Shown: piece by piece, positions 18,870 through 28,812 of the stretch | How positions within the stretch are numbered: position 1 is the first letter of the stretch | Layout of the letters: every line of letters begins with the position of its first letter | From: DATHAP01 sp963762865 | GTDB lineage: Bacteria; Actinomycetota; Actinomycetes; JACCUZ01 | Direction of reading: 5' to 3' | NCBI GenBank assembly: GCA_963762865.1 | Contig: CAVXNC010000015.1 | Coordinates: 212,197 to 276,196, forward strand | DNA: 64,000 bases | Translations under genes and position numbers: made by a program | Notes under the pieces: generated by a model | Told to the model about the DNA's origin: nothing | The model's input: the letters and a program-made list of their open reading frames with translations, nothing else | The model's database searches: none

Positions 18870-19450
18870 GTCGGACGACGGTACGCGTCGCGCGTGAACG
18901 AGCCACCAGCGAGGGCCTCCGGCGGCGTGTCGCTCATCTCGAAGGTCTGCGGCCACGGGGCATGTCCGGCAATCCGGAGATACCGGACCACCCGCTTGCG
19001 ACGAACGACGCGGGCGTTGCGGACGACGTCGTTGAGGAAGCGCCGGGCGAGCTGCACGCGCAGTGCTGAGGCGGCCAGCTCGGCGACGAGCTCCCCGCCG
19101 ACCGGGTCGCGGCGCAGGTCGTCGACCAGCTCCGCGTCGGCGAATGCTGCCCGCAGCGCGGCAGTCAGGTCGCTCTCGGCCTGCTCCCGACCTTCTTCGT
19201 CGACCTCGCGCGCCTCGTGGGCGGCGTCGGCGAGCAGCAGCGCGGTGGCCGGGTCCAGCCGTCCCGAGGCGGCCAGCTGCAGCGCCACCGACGATCGCCG
19301 GACCAGCTGTGCATCCAGCGCGCTCCAAGCTCCCTCGAGCCGGGCGTGCAGCCGGTCCAGGCGTGTCGCACTGAAGGTCAGGTACCACGCGACGAGCAGG
19401 ACGAGCGCCACGACGATGACGAGGTCGAGGTCGAACGCCGCACCGGACAC
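18866..19450 (-). CDS. Membrane-anchored LemA-like hypothetical protein
   Basis: The 194-residue protein has one N-terminal membrane helix (LVIVVALVLLVAWYLTFSAT), followed by a long alpha-helical region resembling LemA (RLDRLHARLEGAWSALDAQL), which suggests a coiled-coil domain outside or beneath the membrane. No catalytic motif is seen. It is coupled to the DUF3048 lipoprotein gene through a GTGA overlap, so the two may act together at the envelope. Confidence 0.7.
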   Translation of the reverse strand: MSGAAFDLDLVIVVALVLLVAWYLTFSATRLDRLHARLEGAWSALDAQLVRRSSVALQLAASGRLDPATALLLADAAHEAREVDEEGREQAESDLTAALRAAFADAELVDDLRRDPVGGELVAELAASALRVQLARRFLNDVVRNARVVRRKRVVRYLRIAGHAPWPQTFEMSDTPPEALAGGSFTRDAYRRPT

Positions 19451-19490
19451 CCGGCGAGGCTAGTGCGCCGGGTGGCTTGTCTGGCGTGAT

Positions 19491-19537
19491 GGCCGGTCAA
19501 GCTTGGTGACCAGCTGACTGGCCGGTCAAGCTTGGTG
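19491..19537. repeat. Two-copy tandem repeat, 29 bp period
   Basis: GGCCGGTCAAGCTTGGTG occurs at 19491-19508 and exactly again at 19520-19537, with a partial third start (GGCCGGTCA) at 19538. It lies between the LemA-like gene start and the VOC gene stop. It may be a protein-binding array for the LemA-like/DUF3048 promoter, or simple slippage. Confidence 0.75.
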
Positions 19538-19542
19538 GCCGG

Positions 19543-19920
19543 TCAGTCGCGCTTCGGCAGCTGTTGGAGTGTCCACGCGTTGCCGTCAGGGTCGGCGAAG
19601 AACACGAAGGACCCCCACGCCATCTCGTCTACCTCGGTCACCTCGACGCCCGCGGCGATCAGGCGGTCGCGCTGCTCTCGCACGTCGTCGACGACCATCA
19701 TCGCGCCCTTCTGCGCGCCGACCGCCATGTCCGTGATGCCCTCGCCGAAGGCGATGGAGCACGCCGAACCCGGCGGCGTCAGCTGCACGAAACGCAACCC
19801 CTCGTGGACCACCTGGTCGTGGTCGGCGTGGAAGCCGACCTTGTCGACGTAGAACGACTTCGCGCGGTCGACGTCGGTGACGCCGAGGAAGATGACCTCG
19901 ATCTTCATGTCGATGCTCAT
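19543..19920 (-). CDS. VOC-family (glyoxalase/bleomycin-resistance fold) protein
   Basis: The 125-residue protein has the vicinal-oxygen-chelate fold: IEVIFLGVTDVDRAKSFYVD at the N-terminus and FVFFADPDGNAWTLQQLP near the C-terminus, the latter the typical metal-site strand ending. It may be a dioxygenase, glyoxalase or antibiotic-binding protein; substrate cannot be told. ATG 19920 or the in-frame ATG 19908 could be the start. The neighbours give no functional link. Confidence 0.83.
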   Translation of the reverse strand: MSIDMKIEVIFLGVTDVDRAKSFYVDKVGFHADHDQVVHEGLRFVQLTPPGSACSIAFGEGITDMAVGAQKGAMMVVDDVREQRDRLIAAGVEVTEVDEMAWGSFVFFADPDGNAWTLQQLPKRD

Positions 19921-20003
19921 GCCGCGACGCTACTTGCCACCACCGACTGTCGATCACGGCCCTCTCGCTGCCGCAGCGGCATCCAGGGCGATCAGCTAGC
20001 TGG

Positions 20004-20201
20004 TCACCCGGTGTCGACGACGAGGGCCACTATGACGGCGGCGACGACAGCGAGCACCATGCCTATCAGGGCCACGTAGGCGACGATGCGTCCGACGCGA
20101 CCGCGCCACCCCGGCTGACTTCCGAGGTTCCCGGCCCCGGCAATGAGGCGACCCTCGGGCGTGGCCCCACTGACACCTGATGGTGGCTCAGACAGAGACA
20201 T
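20004..20201 (-). CDS. Small single-pass membrane protein
   Basis: A 65-residue protein with a hydrophilic N-terminus and one C-terminal membrane helix (IVAYVALIGMVLAVVAAVIV). ATG 20201 follows a G-rich ribosome-binding stretch by five bases; the frame open to 20423 has no such site. I do not recognise a family. It sits alone between the VOC gene and the broken HNH gene. Confidence 0.45.
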   Translation of the reverse strand: MSLSEPPSGVSGATPEGRLIAGAGNLGSQPGWRGRVGRIVAYVALIGMVLAVVAAVIVALVVDTG

Positions 20202-20307
20202 CGCGACCCCCGTTCCATTGCAGACGACCATAAGACGTCCCCCGCCCGACATGGGTTCTTGACTCGCATACGTGGTCGACGATGAGCATCCGACACAGGA
20301 CGCCAGG

Positions 20308-22032
20308 TCAGAACGGCGGCACCTCGAGGTCCGGTTCGATCCTATGGGTCGATGGCTGCCCGCGATCGTCGTCGACGCTGCTGTCCCGCTCGTGCACCGG
20401 CGGCCGGCCGTTCGAGTCGGCATCGCGTCCCGGGTGAAGTCCGAAGTCCTCGAGGACGGGTTCGGCGGGCAGCCGGTAGCTGCGTCCGCTGGGGTAGGTC
20501 ACGACCCGTGCGCCGCCGGCACCGTCGGGGTCGTCGGGGGTCGGTGGTGACCGTGGTGTCGGTGAAGGTCTTGATCTCGTGCCCGCTGCGGCACCAGGGT
20601 TCGAGGTTGCCCGCCGCGGTGGGGCCGCGGGGGTGGGGGACGCGGTGGTCGAGGTCGCAGCGGTTGGCCGGCAGCCGGCAGCCCAGTCCGATGCAGACCG
20701 GGTCGCGGGCCAGCACGTGGTCGCGCATGTCCTGGGGTGGTTCGTAGCTGTCCACGGAGAGCTCGTCGAAGCGGCCGGTCCGCGGGTCGGTGAGCAGCCG
20801 CCGCCAGGTCCCCTCGGTGGCGATCCGCCGCGCGACCTGGGCGGTGATCGGCCCGTAGCCGGCCAGCTCCCCCGGGTCGTCGCGCAGCCCGAGCAGGGTC
20901 TCGACCGACACCGTCACGTGGATGGTGGGGCGCCGGCCCTGCCGGGTCCGCAACCGGGTCCCTACCTCGCCCACCCCGCTGCCGCCGGGGCCGATCGCGC
21001 CACCAGTGCCCGTGCCGGTGCCGTCGGTGCTGGTGGTGTCGGTGGGGGCGCCCCATTGGTGGATCAGGCGGTCGGGGCGGGTGGTGTCGTAGGCCAGCCC
21101 GGTGTGCGGCCAGGTCGGCGAGGACGTCGAACCGGCGCTGCGCCAGCGTCCGGGGGTCCCCGGGTGCCTTGGCGGCCTCGGCGCCGCCGGTGAGCCAGGT
21201 GGCGAACGCCTCGACGTCCTCGGCCGGGCCGGTCATCGTCGCGGCGGCCATCCCGTCGGCCAGCGGCGTAGGTCTCCACGGTGCGGTCCTCGACGCCCTT
21301 GGCGCGGCGCTTCTCCCCGGCCTCCGGGTCGACCGCCAGCACCGCCCGGCGCAGCGCCCGGGACAGGTCGGTGAACGAGCGCCCCGCGTAGCTGGGTAGC
21401 ACCGCAGCCTCCACCCGGGCCGCCGCCTGGTCGCCGAGGGGGCGCAGGGTGTCCACCACCAGCCGGGCCGTGTAGTGGTGCAACCGGCCGGCGGCCAAAG
21501 CCGCCGAGGTCTCGGGCAGCCGCTGCAGGTCCAATGCCAGGGCCACCCGGTTCTGCGCGGACCGCTCACTGACTCCCAGTGCGCAGGACAGCTCCGCGGC
21601 CGCGATCCGCTCCGCCGCCACCGTGTGCTTGCCGACCGGCTGCCCGGTCGGGGTCACCCCGCGCCACCGCCCGGCCCGCGCCACCGAGCCGGCGGTCGCC
21701 GCCGCCTCCACCGAGGCTGCCCAGGCCGCCAGCCGGGACGCCGCCGAGGCCACCCCCACCACCACATCGTCCGAGCACGACCCGAGGTCGACCTCCGCGG
21801 CCAGCGAGGCCAGCAACGGCCCCGGATCGGTGCCGTCCAGCAGCGCCGGCGGCGGCCACTCCGCCCCGAACTCCCGCCCCGCAGCGATCCCCGGGTCCTG
21901 CACCGGGTCCGGCAGCAGATCCGTCACCTGCCACGACGGCTCCGCCGGCACCCAGCCGGGCGGCTCATCGGCCCACGGATCCGGCGGCAGCACCAGCGGC
22001 GGCTCCCGCAGCACCGCCCCGACCAGGTCCAT
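20308..22032 (-). pseudogene. DUF222/HNH endonuclease gene (13E12-repeat type), three frameshifts
   Basis: The reading frame starts at ATG 22032 and encodes a DUF222 domain (VVVGVASAASRLAAWAAS; KHTVAAERIAAAELSCALG). It shifts frame near 21261-21270 into LADGMAAATMTGPAEDVEAF, again near 21100-21108 into TGLAYDTTRPDRLI and the HNH region (DPVCIGLGCRLPANRCDLDH, GNLEPWCRSGHEIK), and again at the G-run 20536-20540 into VVTYPSGRSYRLP. Each shift fits one extra base, and removing all three restores about 574 residues in a normal domain order. It is either a true pseudogene or the result of sequencing indels. A perfect LexA box precedes it. Confidence 0.85.
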
Positions 22033-22049
22033 CCCCGCACCTCACACAC

Positions 22050-22065
22050 TCGAACGTATGTTCGA
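22050..22065. promoter_or_regulatory. Perfect LexA (SOS) box upstream of the DUF222/HNH gene
   Basis: TCGAACGTATGTTCGA matches the actinobacterial LexA consensus TCGAAC-N4-GTTCGA exactly and ends 18 bp before the gene start. SOS control of 13E12/HNH repeat genes is known in mycobacteria. Confidence 0.85.
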
Positions 22066-22190
22066 AGTCTAGCACCACCGGGGTGGAGATAGCCATAGTC
22101 CACAGACACTTCTCGCCGACTTTCGAGGCCCGGAGGATCGGCGCCCCGTGGCGTGGAGGCGACCTGATCCACAGTGAGCTGCGCAGGTCG

Positions 22191-23384
22191 CTAGGAGCGG
22201 CCGCCGACACCGCCCGGGGGCTCAACGACCCGCCGCCAGCGGTCGCGCCACGGCCGGACGTCGGCCTCCCCGACCGCCCCGCCGCCGGCCGCGACGGTCT
22301 CGTAGACCGCGAGCAGCTCGTCAGCCACCGTCGACCAGTCGAAGCGGCGCACCCAGGCCGACGCGTCGGCCCGCAGCTGGTCGCGCCGGTCGGGGTCGTC
22401 CAGCAGCCGACCGAGGCCGACCGCCAGCGCGTTCACGTCACCGGTCGGGTAGAGCTCGCCGACCCGGCCGCCGTCGAGGACCCGCCGGAAGGCGTCCAGA
22501 TCCGACGCCAGCACCGGCGCCCCCGCAGACATCGCCTCGACCAGGATCACCCCGAAGCTCTCGCCGCCGAGGTTGGGCGCCACGTAGACGTCGACCGTTG
22601 CGAGCAGCCGCGCCTTGTCGGCCTCTGAGACCACGCCGAGGAACGTGACGGCCTCGCGAACCGCAGGCGACAGGTCCTCCGTCGCGTCCTCGACGTCCCC
22701 TCGCCCGGCGACGAGCAGCCGCACACCCGGCCGCGACGCAACGAGCTGCTCCATCGCGGCGAGCAGGGTGGGCAGCCCCTTCCGCTCCTCGTCGAGGCGC
22801 CCGATGAAGCCGAGGGTCCCCGCCGTCCCACGCCAGTCCGCTCGCGGGCTAGCAGTCGCAAAGCTGTCGACGAACACCCCGTTGGGAATCAGCACCGCGT
22901 CGCCACCGAGGTGCTCCACGACGGTGCGCCGGGCGTCCTCGGACACCGCCACCCGCGCCCCGATCTTCTCCATCGCGGGCTCGAGGAACGGCGAGGCGGC
23001 GAGCATCGCGCGCGACCGGAGGTTCGACGTGTGGAAGGTCGCCACGATCGGACCCGTCGCGGCCCAGCACGCCAGCAGCGACAGCGACGGCGTCGCGGGC
23101 TCGTGGATGTGCAGCACGTCGAACTCCCCCTCGCGCAGCCACCGGCGGACCCGGGCGGCCGACAGCGGGCCGATGTTCACCCGCGCGATCGAGCCGTTGT
23201 AGGGCACCGGCAGCGCACGCCCGGCCGGCACCACGTACGGCGGCAGCGGGGTGTCGTCGTCGGCCGGAGCGAGAACGGACACGGCGTGACCTCGCTCCTG
23301 CAGCACCTGCGCCAGGTCGCGCACGTGGAACTGCACCCCGCCCGGCACGTCCCAGGAGTAGGGGCAGACGACTCCGACCTTCAC
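22191..23384 (-). CDS. pimA: Phosphatidyl-myo-inositol mannosyltransferase PimA
   Basis: The 397-residue GT4-family (GT-B fold) enzyme transfers the first mannose from GDP-mannose to phosphatidylinositol at the inner membrane face. The N-terminus MKVGVVCPYSWDVPGGVQ holds the Gly-Gly loop, HIHEPATPS and TFHTSN follow, and the C-terminal NLGGESFGVILVEAMSAG has the donor-binding EX7E motif. ATG 23384 overlaps the preceding acyltransferase stop by four bases. Order pgsA - acyltransferase - pimA is the canonical phosphatidylinositol-mannoside cluster. Confidence 0.94.
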   Translation of the reverse strand: MKVGVVCPYSWDVPGGVQFHVRDLAQVLQERGHAVSVLAPADDDTPLPPYVVPAGRALPVPYNGSIARVNIGPLSAARVRRWLREGEFDVLHIHEPATPSLSLLACWAATGPIVATFHTSNLRSRAMLAASPFLEPAMEKIGARVAVSEDARRTVVEHLGGDAVLIPNGVFVDSFATASPRADWRGTAGTLGFIGRLDEERKGLPTLLAAMEQLVASRPGVRLLVAGRGDVEDATEDLSPAVREAVTFLGVVSEADKARLLATVDVYVAPNLGGESFGVILVEAMSAGAPVLASDLDAFRRVLDGGRVGELYPTGDVNALAVGLGRLLDDPDRRDQLRADASAWVRRFDWSTVADELLAVYETVAAGGGAVGEADVRPWRDRWRRVVEPPGGVGGRS

Positions 23385-24413
23385 GCCTCCCCCTCCCCCC
23401 GGGCAGCACGAGACCGTTCACGCGCCAGCGGCAGCGCTGTCGGCGGCCGCGGCGGCAGGTCGGAGAGCCACAAGGGCTGCAGCATGTGCCAGTGCTCCGG
23501 GTGTGCGCGGATCGCATCGCCGAAGACGTCCGCGACCGCCTGGGTCATCGCGGTCACCCTCGCCCGGGTCGTCCCCGATGCGGGCGCCTCCACAGGGTCA
23601 TGGAAGCGGATCACCAACCGGTCGGCTCCCCCGCCGGAATCCCCCGCCGGAACCCCCGTCGGCCCCCCCACCGGATCCCTCGCCGGTCGGCTCGTGCCAG
23701 ATGCTGACCGGGTGCAGCGCGGCGCCGGTCCGCAGCGCCAGCAGCGCCGGCCCCGGCGGCATCCGGGTCGCCTCGCCCAGCAGGTCGACCTCGATGCCGG
23801 AGGCCCGCAGGTCGCGGTCGGCGAGCAGCGGGACTAGCCGCCCGGCCCGCAGCCGTGCGGACAACGTGTCGAGCAGGTCGCTCTCCCCGCCGGTGAGCGG
23901 CAGGATCTCCATGCCCAGCCCCTGCCGGTAGGCCACGAACCGCTCGTACAGGCGCTCGGGTTGCAGTCGCTCGGCCACGGTGACCACCGGCACCCCGGTC
24001 AGGGTCGCCCAGGCACCGGCGTGGTCCCAGTTGCCCATGTGCATCAGCGCGGCGACCAGCCCACGCCCGCCTTCGCCGGTGCTCGCACGCAGGTGCTCCT
24101 CGCCCTCGACGCGCACCCGGGACACCACCCGGTCCGCCGACCAGTCCGGCAGCCGGAACGCGTCGCACCAGTAGCGCAGGTAGGAGCGCAGACCCTCCCG
24201 GGTCAGCTGGGTCAGCTCCGCCTCCGACGCCTCGGGCCGGGCCCGCCGCAGGTTGGTTCGCAGTCGCTGTGCCGACCGGCCGCCGCGGCGGGCCATCAGG
24301 TCGGCGATCACCCGGAACAGCCCGTACGCCGCCCGCTCGGGCAGCCGTCGAACCATCCACCACCCGGCCGCGTAGAGCCGGTAGGTCAGCCTCTCGACCA
24401 GTGCGGCCCGCAC
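23381..24413 (-). CDS. patA: Phosphatidylinositol mannoside acyltransferase, frameshifted at a G7 run
   Basis: LpxL/HtrB-type acyltransferase that should acylate the 2-mannose of PIM. The first frame (from GTG 24413) has the HX4D-type motif in HMGNWDHAGAW, followed by VAERLQPERLYERFVAYRQ and PLLADRDLRASG. At the homopolymer 23663-23669 the frame shifts by one extra base, and the C-terminal part continues as RLVIRFHDPVEAP to MLQPLWLSDLPP. Removing one G restores 343 residues, the normal size, so an assembly error is likely. It lies between pgsA (1 bp gap) and pimA (4 bp overlap). Confidence 0.85.
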
Positions 24414-24414
24414 G

Positions 24415-25026
24415 TCACGGCGTCTCGGCGAGCGCCTGGCGACGTACGGCCAGGGCGCGCTGCACGATCGTCACCGTGCTGCCGACCGCGACGTACCAGA
24501 GCGCGGCGGCCTGCACGTAGGGCAGGCCGAGGCCGTGCAGCCCGGTGGCGACCAGCACGATCACGAGCCGGTCGGCACGCTCGGTGATGCCGACGTTGGC
24601 CGTCATGCCGAGACCCTCGGCGCGCGCCCGGGCGTAGGAGACCACGGCGCCGGTCGACAGGCAATAGATCGCGAGGCCGCACAGAAGCAGGTCGTCGCCG
24701 TCGCCGGCGTAGTAGAGCGCGATGCCGCCGAAGACCGCCGCGTCGCCGACCCGGTCCAGCGTCGAGTCCAGCCAGGCGCCCCAGCGGCTCGACCGCTCGG
24801 TCATCCGCGCCATCGTCCCGTCGATCAGGTCGGAGAAGACGAAGCAGGTGATGACGACCGTGCCCCAGAAGAACTCACCGCGGGGGTAGAAACCGAGCGC
24901 CGCCCCGGCGACGCCGAAGGTGCCGACGAAGGTCACGACGTCCGGGCTCACCCCGCGGCGGACGAGGAAGGCCGCGATCGGGCGGAAGATGCGCGTGAAC
25001 AGGGCACGTGCGAAGCGGTTGAGCAT
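24415..25026 (-). CDS. pgsA: Phosphatidylinositol phosphate synthase (CDP-alcohol phosphatidyltransferase)
   Basis: The 203-residue integral membrane enzyme joins CDP-diacylglycerol and inositol phosphate, the entry to phosphatidylinositol and PIMs. The full CDP-alcohol signature DX2DGX2ARX8GX3DX3D is present around SDLIDGTMAR and GAWLDSTLDRVGD at residues 67-97. Six hydrophobic segments follow the family pattern. ATG 25026. Its place immediately before the mannoside acyltransferase and pimA makes the inositol substrate far more likely than glycerol phosphate. Confidence 0.92.
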   Translation of the reverse strand: MLNRFARALFTRIFRPIAAFLVRRGVSPDVVTFVGTFGVAGAALGFYPRGEFFWGTVVITCFVFSDLIDGTMARMTERSSRWGAWLDSTLDRVGDAAVFGGIALYYAGDGDDLLLCGLAIYCLSTGAVVSYARARAEGLGMTANVGITERADRLVIVLVATGLHGLGLPYVQAAALWYVAVGSTVTIVQRALAVRRQALAETP

Positions 25027-25062
25027 GGTGTCCGGATGCTATCGACCCGCCACGAACACGGG

Positions 25063-25429
25063 TCAGCCGAGCAGCCCCCAGACCTCCCAGCCGTCGAGGC
25101 CGCTGAGTCCGACGATCAGAGCGATGCAGAGGCCGCCGGCCAGCAGCAGGTCCAGGCCCCAGCCGATGACCAGCCCGAGGCCGAGGCCACGTCGCTGCGG
25201 GAGGTCCGGACGAGGTCGCGAGGACGATGCCGAGGACCAGTGGCAGGACCACCGACGCGATGGCCAGCAGTCCGAAGACGACCGCGAGCGGCCCGGTGAC
25301 CGAGGCCAATGTCCCGAGCGCGACGGGCAGCAGGATGGTTCCGACGACACCGGCCACGGCCCCGCCCACCACCGCCCCGGTGGCGAACCGGCGCGGCGGC
25401 CGTTCCTGACCCGGTGGCAGGTAGCTCAC
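25063..25429 (-). CDS. Small multi-helix membrane protein, one frameshift
   Basis: Starts at GTG 25429 with SYLPPGQERPPRRFATG and several hydrophobic stretches (VALGTLASVTGPLAVVFGLL; SVVLPLVLGIVLATSS). Near 25200-25215 the frame shifts by one extra base into RRGLGLGLVIGWGLDLLLAG and ends WEVWGLLG. The corrected product is about 121 residues with three or four helices, resembling DUF4190-type proteins. The GTG overlaps the stop of the Lgt-like gene. Function unknown. Confidence 0.6.
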
Positions 25430-26145
25430 GTGTGGACCTCCTGGAGTCGCGGCGCGGGGCGGATCCGCGCGGACCGGGCGAGCAGCAGCGGCAGGACGAG
25501 CAGCGCGACCCACTGCGACCCGGTCAAGCCGAGCGCGAGCACGTCGTTGGTGCGGGTCGTCTCCACCCAGAGCCGGAAGAGGGCGTACGCCGTCAGGTAG
25601 CCCACGAGCAGGTCCGCGGGCTCGGCCAGCCGGTCACGCCACCGCAGCAGGACCACGAAGGCGACCACGTGGAACGCGATCTCGTAGCCGAAGGACGGGT
25701 GAGCACCGTGCAGCGCCCATGGCAGGTCCGTCGGGCGGCCGACCGGCTCGGTCAGGAAGCAGCCGATGCGCCCGACGGCCAGCCCGAGGGCGACAGCCGG
25801 CGCGAAGAGCCCACCCGTCCGATCCTGGTAGCCCGCCAGCCGCTTGCCCACCAGGGCACCGATGTAGGCGCCGGCCAGGCCGCCGAGGACGCTCTTGGCG
25901 CCCTGCGTCCAGGCCTCGACGAGCAGCGAGGGACCGCCGGCGTCGACCAGCCGGACCAGGCCGGCCGCCCGCATGCCCAGGGCGCCCCCGACGAGGACAC
26001 CGGCCACCACGACGAGCAGCCGTTCGTCGGCCACGCCGCGGCGGCGTACCTCCGACCCGAAGACGGCCGCACCGGCGACGACCGCCGCGGCGACGCACGT
26101 CCCGTGCACCAGCGCCGCGTGCTCGGTGACCAGCACGGGCGCCAT
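25426..26145 (-). CDS. Lgt-like membrane protein (prolipoprotein diacylglyceryl transferase family)
   Basis: The 239 residues form about seven membrane segments and include GRIGCFLTE and HPSFGYEIAFHVVAF, which correspond to the Lgt signature GRXGNFXNXE and the later HPSQLYE motif. The HGGL segment essential in classic Lgt is not visible (GLAGAYIGALVG is found instead), so it may be a divergent paralogue that no longer makes lipoproteins, or one with altered specificity. It lies upstream of the small membrane gene and divergent from the EF-G2 gene. Confidence 0.7.
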   Translation of the reverse strand: MAPVLVTEHAALVHGTCVAAAVVAGAAVFGSEVRRRGVADERLLVVVAGVLVGGALGMRAAGLVRLVDAGGPSLLVEAWTQGAKSVLGGLAGAYIGALVGKRLAGYQDRTGGLFAPAVALGLAVGRIGCFLTEPVGRPTDLPWALHGAHPSFGYEIAFHVVAFVVLLRWRDRLAEPADLLVGYLTAYALFRLWVETTRTNDVLALGLTGSQWVALLVLPLLLARSARIRPAPRLQEVHT

Positions 26146-26250
26146 GGCCGGTCACGCTAGGGCCGGGGGCCCCTTGTGCGACGGCGGCTCGCGGGTGAAG
26201 GCTGCACTTCACGTAGGTGACGCGGACACGACGTTGTGGAGGCGGTCGAG

Positions 26251-28411
26251 ATGGCCCAGACGAGCAACCCCGGAGCCGCCGGAGGTGCACCGGCGGCCGA
26301 CCAGCCGGGATCCGTGCGAAACGTCGTGCTGGTCGGCCACTCAGGGGCCGGGAAGACGTCTCTCGTCGAGGCGCTCCTGACCGCCACCGGCACCATCCCC
26401 CGGGCCGGACGGGTGGAGGACGGGACCACCGTCAGCGACTTCGACGAGGCCGAGCACCGCCAGCAGCGCTCGGTCTCGCTGTCGTTGGCGCCCCTGGTGC
26501 ACGCGGGGGTGAAGGTCAACCTGCTGGACACGCCGGGCTACGCCGACTTCGTCGGTGACCTGCGGGCCGGCCTGCGGGCCGCCGACGCCGCACTCTTCGT
26601 GGTCAGCGCCGTCGACGGCGTCGACGGCGCCACCAAGATGCTGTGGGAGGAGTGCGCGGCCGTCGAGCATGCCGCGCGCGGTCGTGGTCACCAAGCTCGA
26701 CAAGGACCGGGCGGACTTCGACGAGGCGGTCGCGATCTGCCAGCGGGTCTTCGGCGACGGGGTGCTGCCGCTCTACCTGCCGATGGCGGCCGACGACGGC
26801 AGCCCGGCGGGCCTCATCGGGCTGTTGTCGCGGACAGTCGCCGACTACTCCGGCGACGAGCGCGTCGAGCGCGACCCGGACGCCGAGCACCTGCCGCTGA
26901 TCGACACCGCTCGCAACGCGCTGATCGAGGGGATCATCGCGGAGTCCGAGGACGAGTCGCTCATGGACCGCTACCTCGGTGGCGAGGACATCGACCTCAA
27001 GGTGCTGGTCGACGACCTGGAGACCGCCGTGGCGCGCGGGTCGTTCTACCCGGTCCTGGCGGCCGCGTCGCCGTCCGGGCTCGGCACGCACGAGCTGCTC
27101 GAGGTCATGACGCAGGCCTTCCCGTCGCCGCTGGAGCACGAGGTCCCGCCCGTGACCACCCCCGACGGGGCGCCGCGTGGCCCGCTGAGCTGCGACCCGT
27201 CCGGCCCGCTGGTAGCAGAGGTCGTGAAGACCACCACCGACCCCTACGTCGGCCGGGTGTCGTTGGTCCGGATCTTCTCCGGGTCGCTGACTCCGGACAC
27301 GACCATCCACGTCTCCGGGCACTTCTCGGACTTCTTCGGCGAGAGCCGCGGGCACGAGGACCATGACGTCGACGAGAAGGTCGGCGCCCTTACGTCGCCC
27401 CTCGGCAAGACCCAGCGGACCGTCGCGAAGGCCATCGCCGGCGACATCTGTGCCGTCGCCAAGCTGAGCCGCGCCGAGACCGGCGACACCCTCTCGTCCA
27501 AGGACGAGCCGCTGCTGATGGAGCCCTGGGTGATGCCCGACCCGCTGCTGCCGGTCGCCATCGTCGCCAGGTCGAAGGCCGACGAGGACAAGCTGTCGCA
27601 GGGGCTCGGCCGCCTCGTCGCCGAGGACCCGACGCTGCGGCTGGAGAACAACCCCGAGACCCACCAGCTCGTGCTGTGGTGCATGGGCGAGGCGCACCTC
27701 GACGTGCTGCTCGACCGGCTCAAGAACCGCTACGGCGTCGAGGTCGAGTCGGTGCCGGTGCGGGTGCAGCTGCGCGAGACCTTCGCCGGCAAGTCCACCG
27801 CCAAGGGCCGCCACGTCAAGCAGTCCGGCGGCCACGGGCAGTACGCCATCTGCGACATCGAGGTCGAGCCGCTGGAGTCCGGGCAGGGCTTCGAGTTCGT
27901 CGACAAGGTGGTGGGTGGCGCCGTGCCTCGGCAGTTCATCCCGTCCGTGGAGAAGGGCGTGCGCAGCCAGATGGAGCGCGGCGTGGCGGCGGGCTACCCG
28001 GTCGTCGACATCCGCGTCACGCTGACCGACGGCAAGTCGCACTCGGTCGACTCCTCCGACATGGCCTTCCAGACCGCCGGGGCGCTGGCGCTGAAGGAGG
28101 CCGCCCGCGCCACCCGGATCCACATGCTCGAGCCGGTCGACGAGGTCAAGGTGCTGGTCTCCGACGAGTACGTCGGCGCCGTCATGAGCGACCTGTCGAC
28201 CCGTCGCGGCCGGGTGACCGGCACCGAGTCGGTCGGCAGCGGTCGGTCGATGATCCGCGCCGACGTTCCCCAGGTCGAGATCACCCGCTACGCCGTGGAC
28301 CTGCGCTCGCTCTCGCACGGCACCGGGACCTTCTCGCGGACCTACCTGCGCCACGAGCCGATGCCCGCACAGCTGGCGGCGAAGCTCCAGGACGAGGCCG
28401 CCGAGCACTAG
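26251..28411 (+). CDS. Elongation factor G-like GTPase (EF-G2 type), one frameshift
   Basis: Translational GTPase with the P-loop GHSGAGKTSLVEALL, switch-II DTPGYADFVGDL and NKXD-like VTKLDKD, then EF-G domains II-V (GGHGQYAICDIEVEPLESG in domain IV; RGRVTGTESVGSGRSMI in V). The frame starting at ATG 26251 breaks at about 26663-26668, where one extra base separates ECAAVE from MPRAVVVTKLDK. Removing it gives 719 residues, the size of actinobacterial EF-G2, a paralogue of uncertain role and not the main FusA. The stop codon shares CTAG with the convergent DCC gene. Confidence 0.88.
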
Positions 28412-28812
28412 CGGCGGCGGGTGGCTCCGGGCCGTTCCTGGGGCGGGCGGGCCAGGGCAGGAGTGCCGCCCGGGATCCGGAAGCGCAGCACGGTCACCAG
28501 CCGGTAGACCACCTCGGCGACCCACGACACCGGCGGCGCCAGGACGACGCGCCCGAGGACCGCGTACGCGCCGCCGCTGAGCACCAGCAGCCGTCCTGCC
28601 GCGGCGGCCCCGTGGCTGATGCGACCGGACGGCTCCACGAGGTGCACCGAGGTGGTGGCCTCGGCCTCGCTCACGCCGTACGCCGCCAGGTCGGCGGTCT
28701 GGAAGGGCTCCCAGTCGACCCGGTCGGGCAGGTGCACGAGGGCGAGCTCGACCCCACGGGTGCAGACGCCGCAGGCGCCGTCGTACAGCATCGTCGGCCG
28801 GGTCCGGGTCAC
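28408..28812 (-). CDS. DCC-family thiol-disulfide oxidoreductase-like protein (DUF393)
   Basis: The 134-residue protein starts near MLYDGACGVCTRG, where DGXCXXC is the DCC redox signature and suggests a thioredoxin-like cysteine pair. The middle (HGAAAAGRLLVLSGGAYAVLG) matches the family's R/A-rich helix. ATG 28812. Convergent with the EF-G2 gene, sharing four bases at the stops. Its partner protein is not evident. Confidence 0.82.
   Translation of the reverse strand: MTRTRPTMLYDGACGVCTRGVELALVHLPDRVDWEPFQTADLAAYGVSEAEATTSVHLVEPSGRISHGAAAAGRLLVLSGGAYAVLGRVVLAPPVSWVAEVVYRLVTVLRFRIPGGTPALARPPQERPGATRRR

Noticed and set aside
23381..23671. Separate 96-residue gene before pimA
   Set aside because: It is the C-terminal part of the acyltransferase in a shifted frame; the join falls in a seven-base homopolymer.
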